The translations under genes and the position numbers were made by a program. From the NCBI RefSeq assembly GCF_030247195.1, contig NC_080672.1, forward strand, positions 387,641,037-387,705,036: a DNA stretch of 64,000 nucleotides. The letters are read 5' to 3'. This document shows positions 48,825 through 59,815 of this stretch, one piece after another. Numbering within the stretch: position 1 is the first letter of the stretch; each line of letters opens with the position of its first letter. The notes beneath the pieces were generated by a model. The model did no database searches. It worked only from the letters and a program-made list of their open reading frames with translations, and was not told where the DNA came from. The stretch comes from Topomyia yanbarensis. Taxonomy: Eukaryota > Arthropoda > Insecta > Diptera > Culicidae.

Positions 48825-50690
48825 TTCATCGAACGAAGTCACGGATTTGATAACTATTTTACAATGGAATTGCAGAAGCATAATCCCGAAAATCGATTCC
48901 GTGAAATCTTTTATAAATAATTTAAAAAGCGATGCATTTGCATTATGTGAAACATGGCTTACCTCAGAAATAGATATCAACTTCCACGAAGACATTATTA
49001 TTTGTATGGATAGAGAAGAGTGAAGTACTTTAGGAGATCAAAAGTTGCTAATCTTTCAATCAAATCGCTGTTCCTTTGACACCAGGCATTGGAGTTGTCG
49101 CTGGCTAAACTAGAATTTAAGGCAAAGAGCTTTGCATCGCCTCCATCTACATTCTCCCTAGAGCCTCAGTTGGCCACCGTAGGCTTTGCGAAATTGCGGT
49201 TAGTTTTAGGTGATTTTAATCCATCCCATGGCATGGCATCTACTTCAATATAACCATTCTGAACACGGTTGAAATGACACGGATTCCGGCTCTCCCAGCG
49301 CGCCCGAGCGCCTCACGCAGCGACCAGCTGTCAATCGTAATTTCTATTGCTAACGATTTAGGGCCACCGAATACAATCTATGTTTCACACGAAATATTGA
49401 TTGGAAGAGCCATGCGTCCGCGATATCCGGCAAAATCGAGTCCAGACAAGACCTTCCACCGCAGGAAGAGTATGCAAAGTAATGGAACTTTGGCTACATT
49501 CTACAGATTCCTAGCTGGCTTGATTCTCGACACCGTGATTCAAGCTCAGACTAAACGCGTACCAGACGCGAACTCTCGCGGACGACATCCCAACCCATGG
49601 TGGGACAAAGAGTGGTCAGACGTATACGCGGAGAAGGCCCCCGTGTATAAGACCTTCCCAAACGACGGGTTACCCGCTGGCTATTGACAATACACAACGT
49701 AAGAAATGTGAATGAAAATTTGACGAAAACCAAGAAATGGAGTTACTGGCCCCGGTTCGTTGACGAATTGACAAGAGAAACGTCGATGAGCACTCTTTGG
49801 GGCACGGCCCGACGTGCGCGAACCCAAAAGGGTGGAATATTCAAACTGCTGGATATTCGATTCCTCAAAAGTTTGTCCAGATTCCGCCCCGACAGCGAAG
49901 ATCTAACTCGCCGCTTCACCCGCGATACCGCCAATGACACACCTTCTTCGATGGTGGAGTTCCCGGTTCTGCTCTCTTATCATGTAACAATAACCCCCAG
50001 GGCCAGACAGAATCAAATTCAACTTGTTAAAGAATCTGCCAGACTCTGCCAAGAGACGCTTGCTAAATTTATTTAATATGTTTCTTGCGGGTAACATTAT
50101 CTCTCATGACTTGACCAAACCAGTCTCCGACCACAACTCGTATCGACCGATTGTAATGCTATCCTGTATCCGAACGTTGTTCGAGAGAATGATCTTGTCT
50201 CGGCTCGACAATTGGGTCGAAGCAAATGGCTTACTGTCAGACACACAATTTGGTTTCCGCAAAGGCAAAGGGACGAACGATTGTCTTATGTAGCCCTCAA
50301 CAGAAATTCAAATGGTATTTGCTAACAAAGAGCAGATGGCATCAGTGTCCTTAGATATTAGGGAGGCTTCTGATTCAGTTTCCATTAACATTCTTTCTGA
50401 GAAGCTGTACCAATATGATCTTTCATCGATTTTAAACAACTTTCTGTTGCCATGCATTTTTCGCATGGTGAGTTATCCACATCACGAATGTCTAAGCCCT
50501 CTCTACCTACTCTTCAATTGTTAAGTGAATAACACTGACGAATGCCTTGTCAAACCCTGCACGCTAAGGCAACCTGTAGATGACAGTGTGGTCTCTATAA
50601 CAGTCTTTCAAGGACTATTGCAAGTACCTTGGAAAATTTGTCTGTTTGGGATTATTGATACTTTGCCCACCGATCATTACCCTAATCAAC
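48805..50690 (+). pseudogene. ORF2 remnant of family B: endonuclease and reverse transcriptase
   Basis: The endonuclease start is clear at 48865-48960 (ILQWNCRSIIPKID, then ALCETWLTSEIDINF). An intact GDFN (LVLGDFNPSHG) is near 49205. The later SDxLxIV motif reads SDQLSIV, where the family normally has the catalytic His (49325). Reverse transcriptase blocks: NSYRPIVMLSCIRTLFERM (about 50130), FGFRKGKGTND (50250), motif A with its Asp (SLDIREASDSVS, about 50350), a shortened CLSPLYLL (about 50490), and PVDDSVVS (about 50575) keeping both Asp of the catalytic pair. The sequence between motif A and the CLSP block is shortened. Sequence beyond about 50690 is missing, so the C-terminal domain is lost. 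Confidence 0.85.
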
Positions 50691-51028
50691 CCCCCTCCCC
50701 AAAAGTCTTAATAAAAATGGATCAATCGCTCTAGTTATTTCTAGTTTTAATACGGTTGTAAAATGTTCCGCTTAGTTAATAATTAATTGCTCCAAAAACC
50801 TCCATGCTAACATCCTAGGGTGCATTACTATAAAAAAACACTAAATGACCCCCCTGATCCATTATAAAATAAATAAATACTAAGAATTAAATGTGTAATC
50901 CTCTAGTTTTAAAAATTAAAAATGTGAAACAAAAAAATGGCACCTTTAAGCTAACGCAAACGTACCTTATCAAATAAACGAACAAAAAAAACGTTTAACA
51001 TATTTTTAAAAAGGAATTCAAATGATTC

Positions 51029-51350
51029 GTTTGATTACGACCTATCCATAAGTTATTCGCGTTTCTCCATCCAGCACAATAGGTTTTCAAAAAATGGTCA
51101 TATTTTTTTTTTGACGCGATGGCGATATTGGGAACTATATGAAAGTTACAAAAACATTGAAAAAGTATAGGGTCTGATAATCAAACTATCACCATTATCT
51201 GTTGTTTCTATGTAAAAAATGTTTCAAGTGCTGTACAATATCGCCTTGATGTCAAAAGAAAAGTTAGAGTAAATTTTATAAGTATTTTCGCACACCCATT
51301 GTTCTTGATGGGGAAATGCGCATAACTTATGAAGAGGTCGTAATCAAACA
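51029..51350. mobile_element. Foldback MITE, about 320 bp
   Basis: 'gtttgattacgacctatcca' and following at the left pairs with '...gaggtcgtaatcaaac' at the right. Pairing continues inward for about 110 bp with gaps ('gcgatggcgatattg' opposite 'caatatcgccttgatg'). It begins directly after the A-run of the family B element. No coding frame. Confidence 0.85.
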
Positions 51351-51680
51351 AAATAATTGTTTTTGTTGCAACAGAATTTAAAATATCTCGAAAACAACTA
51401 CATTTTCGAAATTTTGTGTTATGAATATTTTAATTTGAAATGGTATTTAGAATTATATTGAATAGTAAAACTGTATTTTTGACTTCAAATAGTACGCATT
51501 TTTAAAATATTTAAAAAGTTGGTCTTGAGAAAGCTTTCTTATTAATAGCATCTTCACGAACCAAAGGCACCGAAAAAAATCTCTTTTTATGTTTAAATGA
51601 TAAACATTTAATTGTTCATAGTTCATTATCCCTTTGGGACAGTAGTTTTTTCATTGTTAATACTGTTATTTTTATAAGTT
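51351..51680. other. AT-rich stretch, no feature recognised
   Basis: Nothing identifiable lies between the MITE and the tandem array. Confidence 0.4.
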
Positions 51681-51685
51681 TTCGA

Positions 51686-52335
51686 GGTCGCTGAATCTGA
51701 TTCTGACGTCGAAAATGTAAAATTCAAAATGGCGGATCCAATATGGCGACTGTGTTTGGCTAAATTTTATGTTTCTTTATAATGGCCTAAACCGTCTTAC
51801 AAGCGGATTTTCAAGGTCGCTGATTCTGATTCTGACGTCGAAAATGTGAAATCCAAAAAAGCGTATCCAATATGGCGACTGCGCTTGGCTAAATTTCACG
51901 TTTTTTTTATATTGGCCTAAAACGTTTTACAAGGGAGTTTTCGGGGTTGCTAATTCTGATTCTGACTTCGAAAACGTAAAATTCAAAATGGCGGATCCAA
52001 TATGGCGACTGTGCTTGGCTGAATTTTATGTTTTTTATAATGGCCTAAAACGTCTTACAAAGGGGTTTCGGGGTCGCTGATTCTTATTCTGACGTCGAAA
52101 ATGTAAAATCAAAATAGCGGATCCAATATGGCGACCGTGCTTGGCCGGATTTTCGGGGTCGCTGATTCTGATTCTGACGTCGAAAATGTGAAATTCAAAA
52201 AAGCGTATCCAATATGGCGACTGCGCTTGGCTAAATTTCATGTTTTTATATTGACCTAAAACGTCTTACATAGGAGTTTTCAGGGTCGATGATTCTGATC
52301 CTGTCGAAAATGTTAAATTCAAAATGACGCTTTCA
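51686..52335. repeat. Tandem array, about six units of about 127 bp
   Basis: Units start at 'ggtcgctgattctgattctg' or close variants at 51686, 51815, 51945, 52072, 52157 and 52283. Spacings are 129, 130, 127, 85 and 126. Each unit also has 'gacgtcgaaaatgt', 'gcg(g/t)atccaatatggcgac' and 'ggcctaaaacgtcttaca'. The fourth unit is shortened by about 40 bp. The open frame on the minus strand at 52035-52241 is a by-product of the repeat. Confidence 0.92.
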
Positions 52336-54230
52336 TGGAGAAGTGAAAAACAAACAAACTTATATGAATTTTCCTCCGATCTCTCAAATTCAAATCCACA
52401 ATGATACATATATAGGCAGCAAATTTAAACCAAAATACGTTCTCTGATTTGGGGTTTTTACTTTGGGGTACCAACACATAAATTTGTCTTTTCTTACAAA
52501 TTTAGCTCATACTTTAAGGATACAAATTGTATATATCATTCCAAAATTAGGCATCTAAAAATATTCTAATTCTGGAGGAAACTTCTCACCAAGATATACT
52601 AACTGCATCTAAGTTCTTCAATCATGTTTGATATTTTTTGTCAGTCTTTTTATCATCTATATCGAACCCAACCCAAGCGTACTCTGTTATAGTTTGTCTC
52701 AGACAAATGTAACATCATTCAAGCGCCTGAGGAGAGTAAGACTTCTACTTTGACTCACATTGTTTAGTAGTGTAGATATACTTTGACGGATCAATAATAT
52801 TAAAAACGATGTAATTTGCCATTCCAGATCACCATTAAAGGGACACTACAAAACAAGCTATTTTTAGCAGAAAATGCTCCATTTTCTTCAATCTACTGTC
52901 TCTAGCGGAAGTAATGCATGTCATTTACTATCAGAGCAGTGAATTAGATACCCTCCGTCATACACAGCAGCTGTCATAGAGTGATAATTACTGTTGCTTA
53001 CTCATCCTCGTAATGAGACGCGCAAGCGTTAGAAATTTTCCTAGGGCTAATTCAATGTGCTTTACAATAAAAATGAAAGATCTCAGATAAAACGCATAGA
53101 AAAATAGCAGGACGGATAAAAATGTAGTTGTGTGTCTTCTGAGCATCGATTCGTTGAAGCTTCCCTGGGTAATCTCCTCGTGGTGTAGCTAATTTACGTT
53201 ATAATTCAATTTCAAAGTGTCTAATGAAATTATAAACATTAAAAGTACACTCTCGAGCAAATCTAGCTCGCCTAGTTCAGACGGCTAAGTTTGCCGGCGT
53301 ATGTGCAACGCCAGAGACCACAATGACGAGAGTCCCTTATATAGGAGAAAATAAAAACCCTGGCGCGGATAGCGTAGGACTTTCTCGATTGCGTCCAAGC
53401 CTTCTAAGCTCGCGAGACAACAGCCCCCTTCCGAGTCGGCTCAGTTCTATTTATAGGCGGTAATTGCAGCACGGCTGCCGAGATGAACGATAAAAGCGGA
53501 CAACTCTTGGTGATCGCAGATCGTCGATAGGCATCTCCAACCAACCAACCGGACAGCGTCCATAACTACAAGCTTGAAGCCAGCTAGTTACACATAAAGC
53601 CTGGTGGACGCTTAAGGGCGCGACCGGTTATGTGCGATATTGACGCGTGCTGTCGTGCGAAGTGCTGCTGGAGATTCCAACAATTAAGACGATCAGCAGC
53701 GGGACAACCAACGCATCAACGCACAACGAAGAAGGTTAGATGAAAAGTTTATTTTTAGATACAAACACGGATGGAGCTGCGCACGGGCGCAGCAAACGCA
53801 TCGGAGCTATCAATCCGTTCGCCTTTCCTAACACCGGCCACCAACCGACCGCACCGAGATTATGGTCAGGCGAAGAATGTTGCGTTACTAGATTTGGAAA
53901 GTTGGAGCCTGCTAACTAACTAACTACGTCCAGCAGCGGCCGCCGTCCGTCAGTGGTTGGAAGATGTAACCTAGATTAGATGCACCAATAAGGCAGATGA
54001 TGTGTGTGCGACGATGCGTTCGGCGCTCGGTGATGGAATGCATCCCGGGAACGGATGTGCGCTGCTGACGTACATACATACATTGCCATTGGTCAGTGGA
54101 GACTGGCGCGGAATGCACGCCGAGATGGCGACTATTTGGCACCAGCATAAAGTTGGGTTATGTAAAAAGGGGTTTATCGAAGATACTCACTGAATGGCGC
54201 ATTAAAGCTAACGTTTTGGTAATAAGCTGA
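52336..54230. other. No gene recognised; GC-richer 53.3-54.2 kb
   Basis: From about 53270 to 54150 the sequence is GC-richer and repeat-poor, just downstream (in minus-strand sense) of ratchet point 2. The frames 53924-54148 (minus) and 54002-54193 (plus) have no domain. It is a candidate for conserved intronic regulatory DNA. Confidence 0.35.
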
Positions 54231-54232
54231 GG

Positions 54233-54265
54233 ACTTACCTGTAAAGAGAAAGAAAAGTTTATTAG
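54233..54265 (-). promoter_or_regulatory. Candidate recursive splice site (ratchet point) 2
   Basis: On the minus strand a pyrimidine tract (54256-54242) ends in CAG (54241-54239), joined directly to GTAAGT (54238-54233). A consensus-like branch-point word CTAAT lies at 54265-54261, about 20 nt upstream of the AG. All three parts of a ratchet point are present at expected distances. It has the same strand and design as the site at 2954-2978, 51,279 nt away. Use in splicing is inferred. Confidence 0.72.
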
Positions 54266-55420
54266 TTGATAATTCGAAACGTGTTCAGAGGACAAAAGTT
54301 TTGCATAATTATTCGGGTTATTAAAGTTGTACTACTATACAATATCAAGCAAAATGACGCAACGGAACGCTCGTTAGGTTCAGAATTATAATTTAAAAAA
54401 TAATTGTGAAAATGAGGATTATGTTGCTTCGTTCGTCAATAAAAATGTGTATTGAAGTTTCGTAATGATTTGCGTTCATGAAAATTGTGATAAACAGTAT
54501 AAAACCAACACGTTTGAGAAATTATTTTATAATCACATAATCATAATTTAAATTTAATGTTGGGAAGCAACTTTTGAAGTTGTTACTTCACCTTACCAAT
54601 TACCGGACACGGATTCGTGCTGTATCCAAGACCTAAGAGCAAAAGAGGACGACATTTAAAGACATGCACCAAATACCACAGGGCATTACTCCTTTTGGTT
54701 CGCAAGAAGTGCCATTTATTTTTTTTTAGAATTCTTGGAACGGTTCATTCGAAGCGACACTTGAAGGCCTCAAGGCACACGGTAACGAACAATCCTTTAG
54801 AAATATGAGCGAAACGAAATTCTCGAGTTATTAATAATTTTGAACATGAACAATATACGAAGAAGAAAAAAAAGCATTTTTGGGACTCCAGGCGATTGAA
54901 ATTTAAGACTGCCAAACTGATGCAGTTGCGCACAGCTGGTTGTTAAGGGCTACACACAGGAGAGAAAAAAGCTGGCCTTCCTTGGCCTTGTAACTTTTTT
55001 TGCCCCAATGTCCGTCCTCATTTGGGGTCGATCGATTTTTTCGTGCCTGGTGTTGCATTTATCTTTTTTCATTTGGTTCGTTTTCGTTTTGACTTCTCCT
55101 TTACAATCTTAGGGAGTTTTTTTACGTTTCTTTTAAAAGAAAAGTGTATAGATTTTGCATCAACTTACAGGAGGCTATGAGGCGCTGTGTTTCATATGTC
55201 AAGCAACTCATCTCGACTGTTTGAAAAATGATAAAGAAGAACGTTACAGCGTGTGAATAAGCAATATTATCATATCGTAAGATTTAACAATTTAATGATG
55301 ATTGTTTTTAGACATAGCTTTGCAAACATTTGTTTTCCTTCTTTTTATAACAGAGCAGTTCAAGAAGAAATCGAACAGAAATAGCCAAAACTAGGTCCTT
55401 TAATGTGGATGAAATTTTTC
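54266..55420. other. AT-rich stretch, no feature recognised
   Basis: The frames at 54617-54808 (plus) and 54745-54933 (minus) carry no recognisable domain. Confidence 0.35.
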
Positions 55421-55859
55421 TCGAGAGATGTCATACTGGGGCTGTAGAGCTAGGGTCTTGAAAAGGATCCCCGTCAGAATCACTCATTACAATTGCGGAC
55501 GAGACGGGAAATGTCCCACACGGGAAAAATCCGTCCATACATTCATGAAAAAAGATCACGATTTCGTGAGTTGAAAGATTAACGAAAACCGTGACCAAGT
55601 TCATGAAATTATGAGTAATAAACCTCGTATTCATGAAACTATTTGAATTTCCAAAAAAATAGTTCGCGTCGAATGTATACATGGCGTTGCATTCGAATGT
55701 TTGGTAGGGTTACTGTAGTTGTTCCCGGGACATGTTTAGTTTTTGTTGTGATCCTTGTTCATATTTAGAGAATACACAACCAACAGTTTAACGATGCTCA
55801 TGATTGCAGGAGCCAATTCGCGATTGTTGTGATTTATCATCAAGTTACCGTGATATTTT

Positions 55860-56230
55860 ATTCGCGATTTATGTTCATGATTGCCGGATCTTAGTCGGGA
55901 TTCTCGTAATTTCTATTCACGTTGTCGTGATATTTTAATCATGAGTGGAGTGATGCATGTTCATGATTTTAAGATCTTAGTCACGATTTTAGATATTTTA
56001 ATCACGAGAAATGTGATTTATACGCATGATTTCAGGGTGTTAGACACGATTTTTGTAATTTCTATTCACGTTATCGTGTTATTTTAGTAACGAGTAGAGT
56101 GATTTATGTTCTTGATTTCAGGATCATAGTCACACTTTTGATATTTTCGTTACGAGTAGTGTGATTTACGTTCTTGATTTGGGGATCTTAGTCACGATTT
56201 TCGTAATTTATTTGTACGTAATATTGATAT
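55860..56230. repeat. Tandem repeats of about 80-90 bp, 'ttcatgatt...ttagtcacgatttt'
   Basis: About four diverged units share 'gtgatttatgttcatgattt', 'ggatcttagtcacgattttc', 'gtaatttctattcacgttat' and 'cgtgatattttaatcacgag'. The words 'tcacga' and 'tcgtga' occur in both orientations, giving many short hairpins. Confidence 0.8.
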
Positions 56231-56289
56231 TTTATTCTGAAATGATTCTAAAAAAAAAAAAAAAAAATGATTCTACGAATAATTTTGTG

Positions 56290-56850
56290 AAATAGATCAC
56301 GTGAAAATTTCATGACCATGTTGCATGGCATTGAAAATGGTTAGGGATATCTTCTAAATATCACAAGCACGCAGGATAGGTCGTGAATTATGTACTAGGA
56401 TTCATGAAACACGAATCCATTAATAATATTTCATGATTTTGTGAACAATTATCCGCGCACGAATGGTCAGTCGTGACTATTGTACTGGGAATCATGAACC
56501 AGTTCACGATTACATAAATAATATTTCATGATTTCGTGAACTACTTCGCGAGCACATATGGTAAATCGTGGCTATTATACTAGGAATCATGACCCAGTTC
56601 ACGAATACGTTAATATTTTATGATTTCGCGAACTATTTCAAGAGCACGAATGGTAAGAAATGACTATTATACTAGAAGTCATGAGCCAATTCACGAATAC
56701 ATTCATAATATTCTATATTTTCGTGAATTGCTTCACCACCACGAATGGTAAGTTGTAACAATTATACCAGGAAACATGACCCAGTTCACGAATACATGAA
56801 TAATATTTGATGATTTTATGAACTAATTCTCGAGCATTATTGGATCGGAT
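56290..56850. repeat. Tandem repeats of about 95 bp, 'catgatttcgtgaac...'
   Basis: About five units share 'aatatttcatgatttcgtga', 'gagcacgaatggtaagtcgt', 'gactattatactaggaatca' and 'tgacccagttcacgaataca'. They are separated from the previous array by an A-run at about 56250-56268. Confidence 0.85.
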
Positions 56851-57369
56851 AAGAGTTTGTTAACGTTCCCTATGTGTGGTCAAGTCACGATATTTCCAAT
56901 GCAAACTGCATATTGCCACGGAGTACCCCGCATACATATACTTCTGAGTGTCCAGAGTGATATGGAGAATGGGAGACAAATAACCACTACTCTATTCTCC
57001 TGACTTGTGTTTGCTTATACTGCGTCGTTCTGCTGATGAGTCTCTCATTTGACTTCAGTTATTACCGGATAGATTTCTGATGACGACGTTTTGGTCTTCG
57101 ACAAAGTCATGTTACATGACCGACAAATCGCAGCTCTGCTCTTGAGACCGCGCTTGTAAATGTATAAATGTTATCCTATTTGTGAGATTGAGGGCGCAGG
57201 CATGCGTGGATGATCGTGGAGTTCTCGAGCGTTTGTATGTTATCGTGTTTGTTGCGTGTTTCCCTGTATAAATTCGATTTTATAACCGTGTGGCCAGTCG
57301 TATATTCGCATGTATTCTTAAATGATCGTGTATGGACCGTGAATCTGACACTTAATTTTTAGTGTATGG

Positions 57370-57893
57370 TTAACCCATTCATGCCCATGTTGTTTGTGGA
57401 CAACGTTTTCAAACAGCAACAACTTTTGATCGAGGCAAAATTCGCTCACAAAAACCAGGAAGGCTAATAAATGTGACTATTGCCTTTTCTTTGAGAATTA
57501 ACAGTTACAAGAATCCTCTCTAGAACTGTCGTTATTGCAATTAATCTGATTGGATTCCGATGGAACAGTGCTGCCAGGGACAGTTTACGTTGATGACGGA
57601 AAATGCATTTTTCATATATCTTCGATATGTTGCAATATTATTGAAAACTGATAAAACTTATCAATTTAGACTGTCTTGGGCTACGTTTTCAACGCAAGTG
57701 AACTATTGTAAATATTCTAGGCGAATTGTATTGAGCATTGAAAGGTAAAAAATTGAGCAGCTTCTAGCACTGCGAGGGTAGCACCAATCTTTATGAAAAA
57801 AGCTTTTCGTGTTTCTTGATCCCACCGTTTTCAAGAAAAAATAGTTTTGTAACCCTACCTGCACTAGAAAAAAGTAGGGCATGAAAGGGTCAA
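57370..57893. mobile_element. MITE with ends TTAACCCATTCATGCCC
   Basis: 'ttaacccattcatgccc' at the left is mirrored imperfectly by 'gggcatgaaagggtcaa' at the right. The TTAA at the left edge (TCAA at the right) suggests a piggyBac-like target. Length is about 520 bp. A partial relative lies at 13485-13735. The open frame 57560-57748 inside it has no domain. Confidence 0.75.
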
Positions 57894-58470
57894 GATGCTA
57901 TAAGAGAGTAAGTTTTCCCATATCACTAGTCTAGGGAATATGAACGTCATTTTTCTTGGTCCAACCGAAGGCATGGACCTAGACCTGCTAGGTCGGGTAA
58001 GTAGAGATTTCCGGACGTGACCGATGCATTATCGCGCGAGCACGGGCGTTTGTAGGTTCCCGATGAGATCGAGACCATATTTGTAAGTTTATTACTGCTA
58101 CAACATTCACTTAATCATCGATGTGCTTTCATGTTTGCTTTGGTGTGCATGGATGATCGCGAAGGTCTTAAGCGTTTGTATGTTAATGTGCAGAATGCTT
58201 AAAGAAGTGCAGAATGCTTATGACTTTACAAACGCTAAACCGTTCACTTTATCACCAGGGTGTTTTCATGTTTGTGAGATCTCGGACGTGGTTGTGCGTG
58301 GACGAAGCTTAAGCGTTTGTATGTCACGTTTGCTATGATGTATGTAACGTTGCGTCCATAGATACGATTTTATAACCGTGTGGTCATTCACCACAAGCAC
58401 TAATAGGCTTCTACTTTTACATTTATTCAATGGTTGATCGTTAGTTTGGGCTGTTGCAAAGTTTGAAAAA

Positions 58471-58795
58471 CGCAAAACATAAAAGTTGTAGAGAAATAAT
58501 ATGACTTCATAAAAATGACCCATTATTTTGTAAAAGAAATTAGATTAATTTTGCAATCGAATAATTTTCTCACAAAAAAGTTTCAGGGGATTTTAGTGTA
58601 ATAAGAAACAGTATTATGACTCGACACAAGTGCAGCAGAATTGGACAAGAAAGTTTTCTGAATGTCTCGTTAGTGTTTTTGTGTAAATAGGTGAAATTAA
58701 GTAATAAATTATTTTTCTTCAAGTTATTTGCAATCTGAATGTTCATTGTAAGCATTTTCTTTGGTACAGCCGATTTCGAAAATTATTAAATTAGG
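58471..58795. repeat. Tandem duplication, copy 1 (uninterrupted)
   Basis: It shares with copy 2 the ordered words 'gttgtagagaaat', 'agattagttt', 'cgacaaa/cacaa', 'tgtgta', 'gcaagttattt', 'acaatctgaatg', 'ttcattgtaagca' and 'ctttggtaca'. At 58697-58700 it holds TTAA followed by 'gtaa', the unoccupied equivalent of the MITE insertion site in copy 2. Confidence 0.8.
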
Positions 58796-58905
58796 TAAAT
58801 TTAATTATATAAAAAAATTATTTTCATAAATTAGTCGAGGATCAACTGAATCGACAAATAGGCACCCTTGACCCAGGACTAAATTTTTCGCGGGTTGTAT
58901 TGTCA

Positions 58906-59415
58906 TGCATGAAAAGAAGTTGTAGAGAAATGATATGGCTTTATGAAAAAGTACACATTAAAATTGTTTCAATGGAAATAAGATTAGTTTCGTGATCGCA
59001 TATTTTTTTACAACAAAAAACATAAGTGAATTTTCGTGGAATAAGAAAACGCATCAGGACTCGACAAATGTGAAACAACACTGGAAAACAAAGTTTCCCA
59101 AATTTATCGTACATTTTCGAAATTGAGTGTTTTGTGTACATACGTGAATTTAACCCTTAAATGCATGAATTTAACTTTTCTTTGGTACTCATTTTTCAGG
59201 ATGGATACGATCTTGTTGAGGCCTTGTATCACAAAATACAAATACGATCGATACCTCTTGTTGAGGCCTTGAATCACAAAATTCGGTATGTTGCCAAATG
59301 GCAACAGTATGCATTTAAGGGTTAAGTAACCAATGATGATTCTGCAAGTTATTTACAATCTGAATGCTCATTGTAGGCATCGTCTTTGGTACATCCGCTT
59401 CCGCGAAAGTAAATT
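58906..59415. repeat. Tandem duplication, copy 2 (carries a MITE)
   Basis: This is the counterpart of 58471-58795, split at the TTAA by the 176-bp MITE at 59150-59325. Without the insert its length is about 334 bp, close to copy 1. Confidence 0.8.
59150..59325. mobile_element. TTAA-flanked MITE, 176 bp
   Basis: 'ttaacccttaaatgcat' and 'atgcatttaagggttaa' form perfect 17-bp ends including TTAA on each side, the target preference of piggyBac-type transposons. Inside, a unit of about 40 bp ('tcttgttgaggccttg', 'atcacaaaat') is tandemly doubled. No coding frame. Confidence 0.9.
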
Positions 59416-59423
59416 CGGTATTT

Positions 59424-59562
59424 CCCCCATGTAACAAATTGTCACAAATTTCTCTATACCCCCTCCTATTGCGTAACAAATTATTCTTTCTTGTTACGTA
59501 ACGGTCTACAATTTGTCGTACCCCCTCCCCCTAAAAGCGTTACGTAATTTATGAATGCCCCC
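59424..59562. repeat. C/G-run element fragment with 'gttacgtaa' words
   Basis: Stretches 'cccccatgtaacaaattgt', 'accccctcccccta' and 'gcgttacgtaatttatgaat' with closing 'gccccc' resemble a MITE of the 'cataaattacgtaac' type. Clear terminal inverted repeats were not found, so it is probably partial. Confidence 0.45.
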
Positions 59563-59815
59563 TTAAACTAAATCCTCTAAATCGCCGGGAAAGATAGAGT
59601 AACAAACAAAGATAGTCGTCAGTACAATATAGTCTATAGTTCGGCATATCTGCCGAATAATTTATCATAACTTGCCAATAAAGGTTATATCATACTATGG
59701 CAGGAATGAGCCTATCACATAATTTGGGCCGCTCCGATATCAATTGGAGAGACACTGAATTGATGGAATGCTTAAGCAGCAAAAATGCACATTTGCACGA
59801 TCGGCCAGATAAGAG

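Larger units (their letters stand above)
47670..50995 (+). mobile_element. Decayed non-LTR retrotransposon, family B
   Basis: This is a long copy with both ORFs traceable in order: ORF1 (about 47679-48824), ORF2 endonuclease (48820-49430), linker (49430-50020), reverse transcriptase (50020-50690), and a 3' untranslated region ending in an A-run near 50980-50990. Frameshifts, stops and deletions occur throughout. It differs from family A in every conserved block. The combination of CCHC ORF1, APE endonuclease and RT places it in the I/R1/Jockey-type group; clade uncertain. The left boundary is not defined. Confidence 0.85.
55425..58400. repeat. Composite dispersed repeat, copy 2 (related to 13.1-15.5 kb)
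   Basis: The start (55440-55515) matches 13130-13210. The subunit with 'gcgtggatgatcg' and 'gagcgtttgtatgttat' occurs near 57145-57245, 58067-58195 and 58228-58330. Between these lie two tandem families (55860-56230 and 56290-56850) and a complete MITE (57370-57893). No transposase frame is visible. Relation to copy 1 was judged by shared words; exact borders need alignment. Confidence 0.7.

Noticed and set aside
55540..56860. CRISPR-like array of short repeats
   Set aside because: Units are diverged tandem repeats without unique spacers, and the sequence is from an animal genome.
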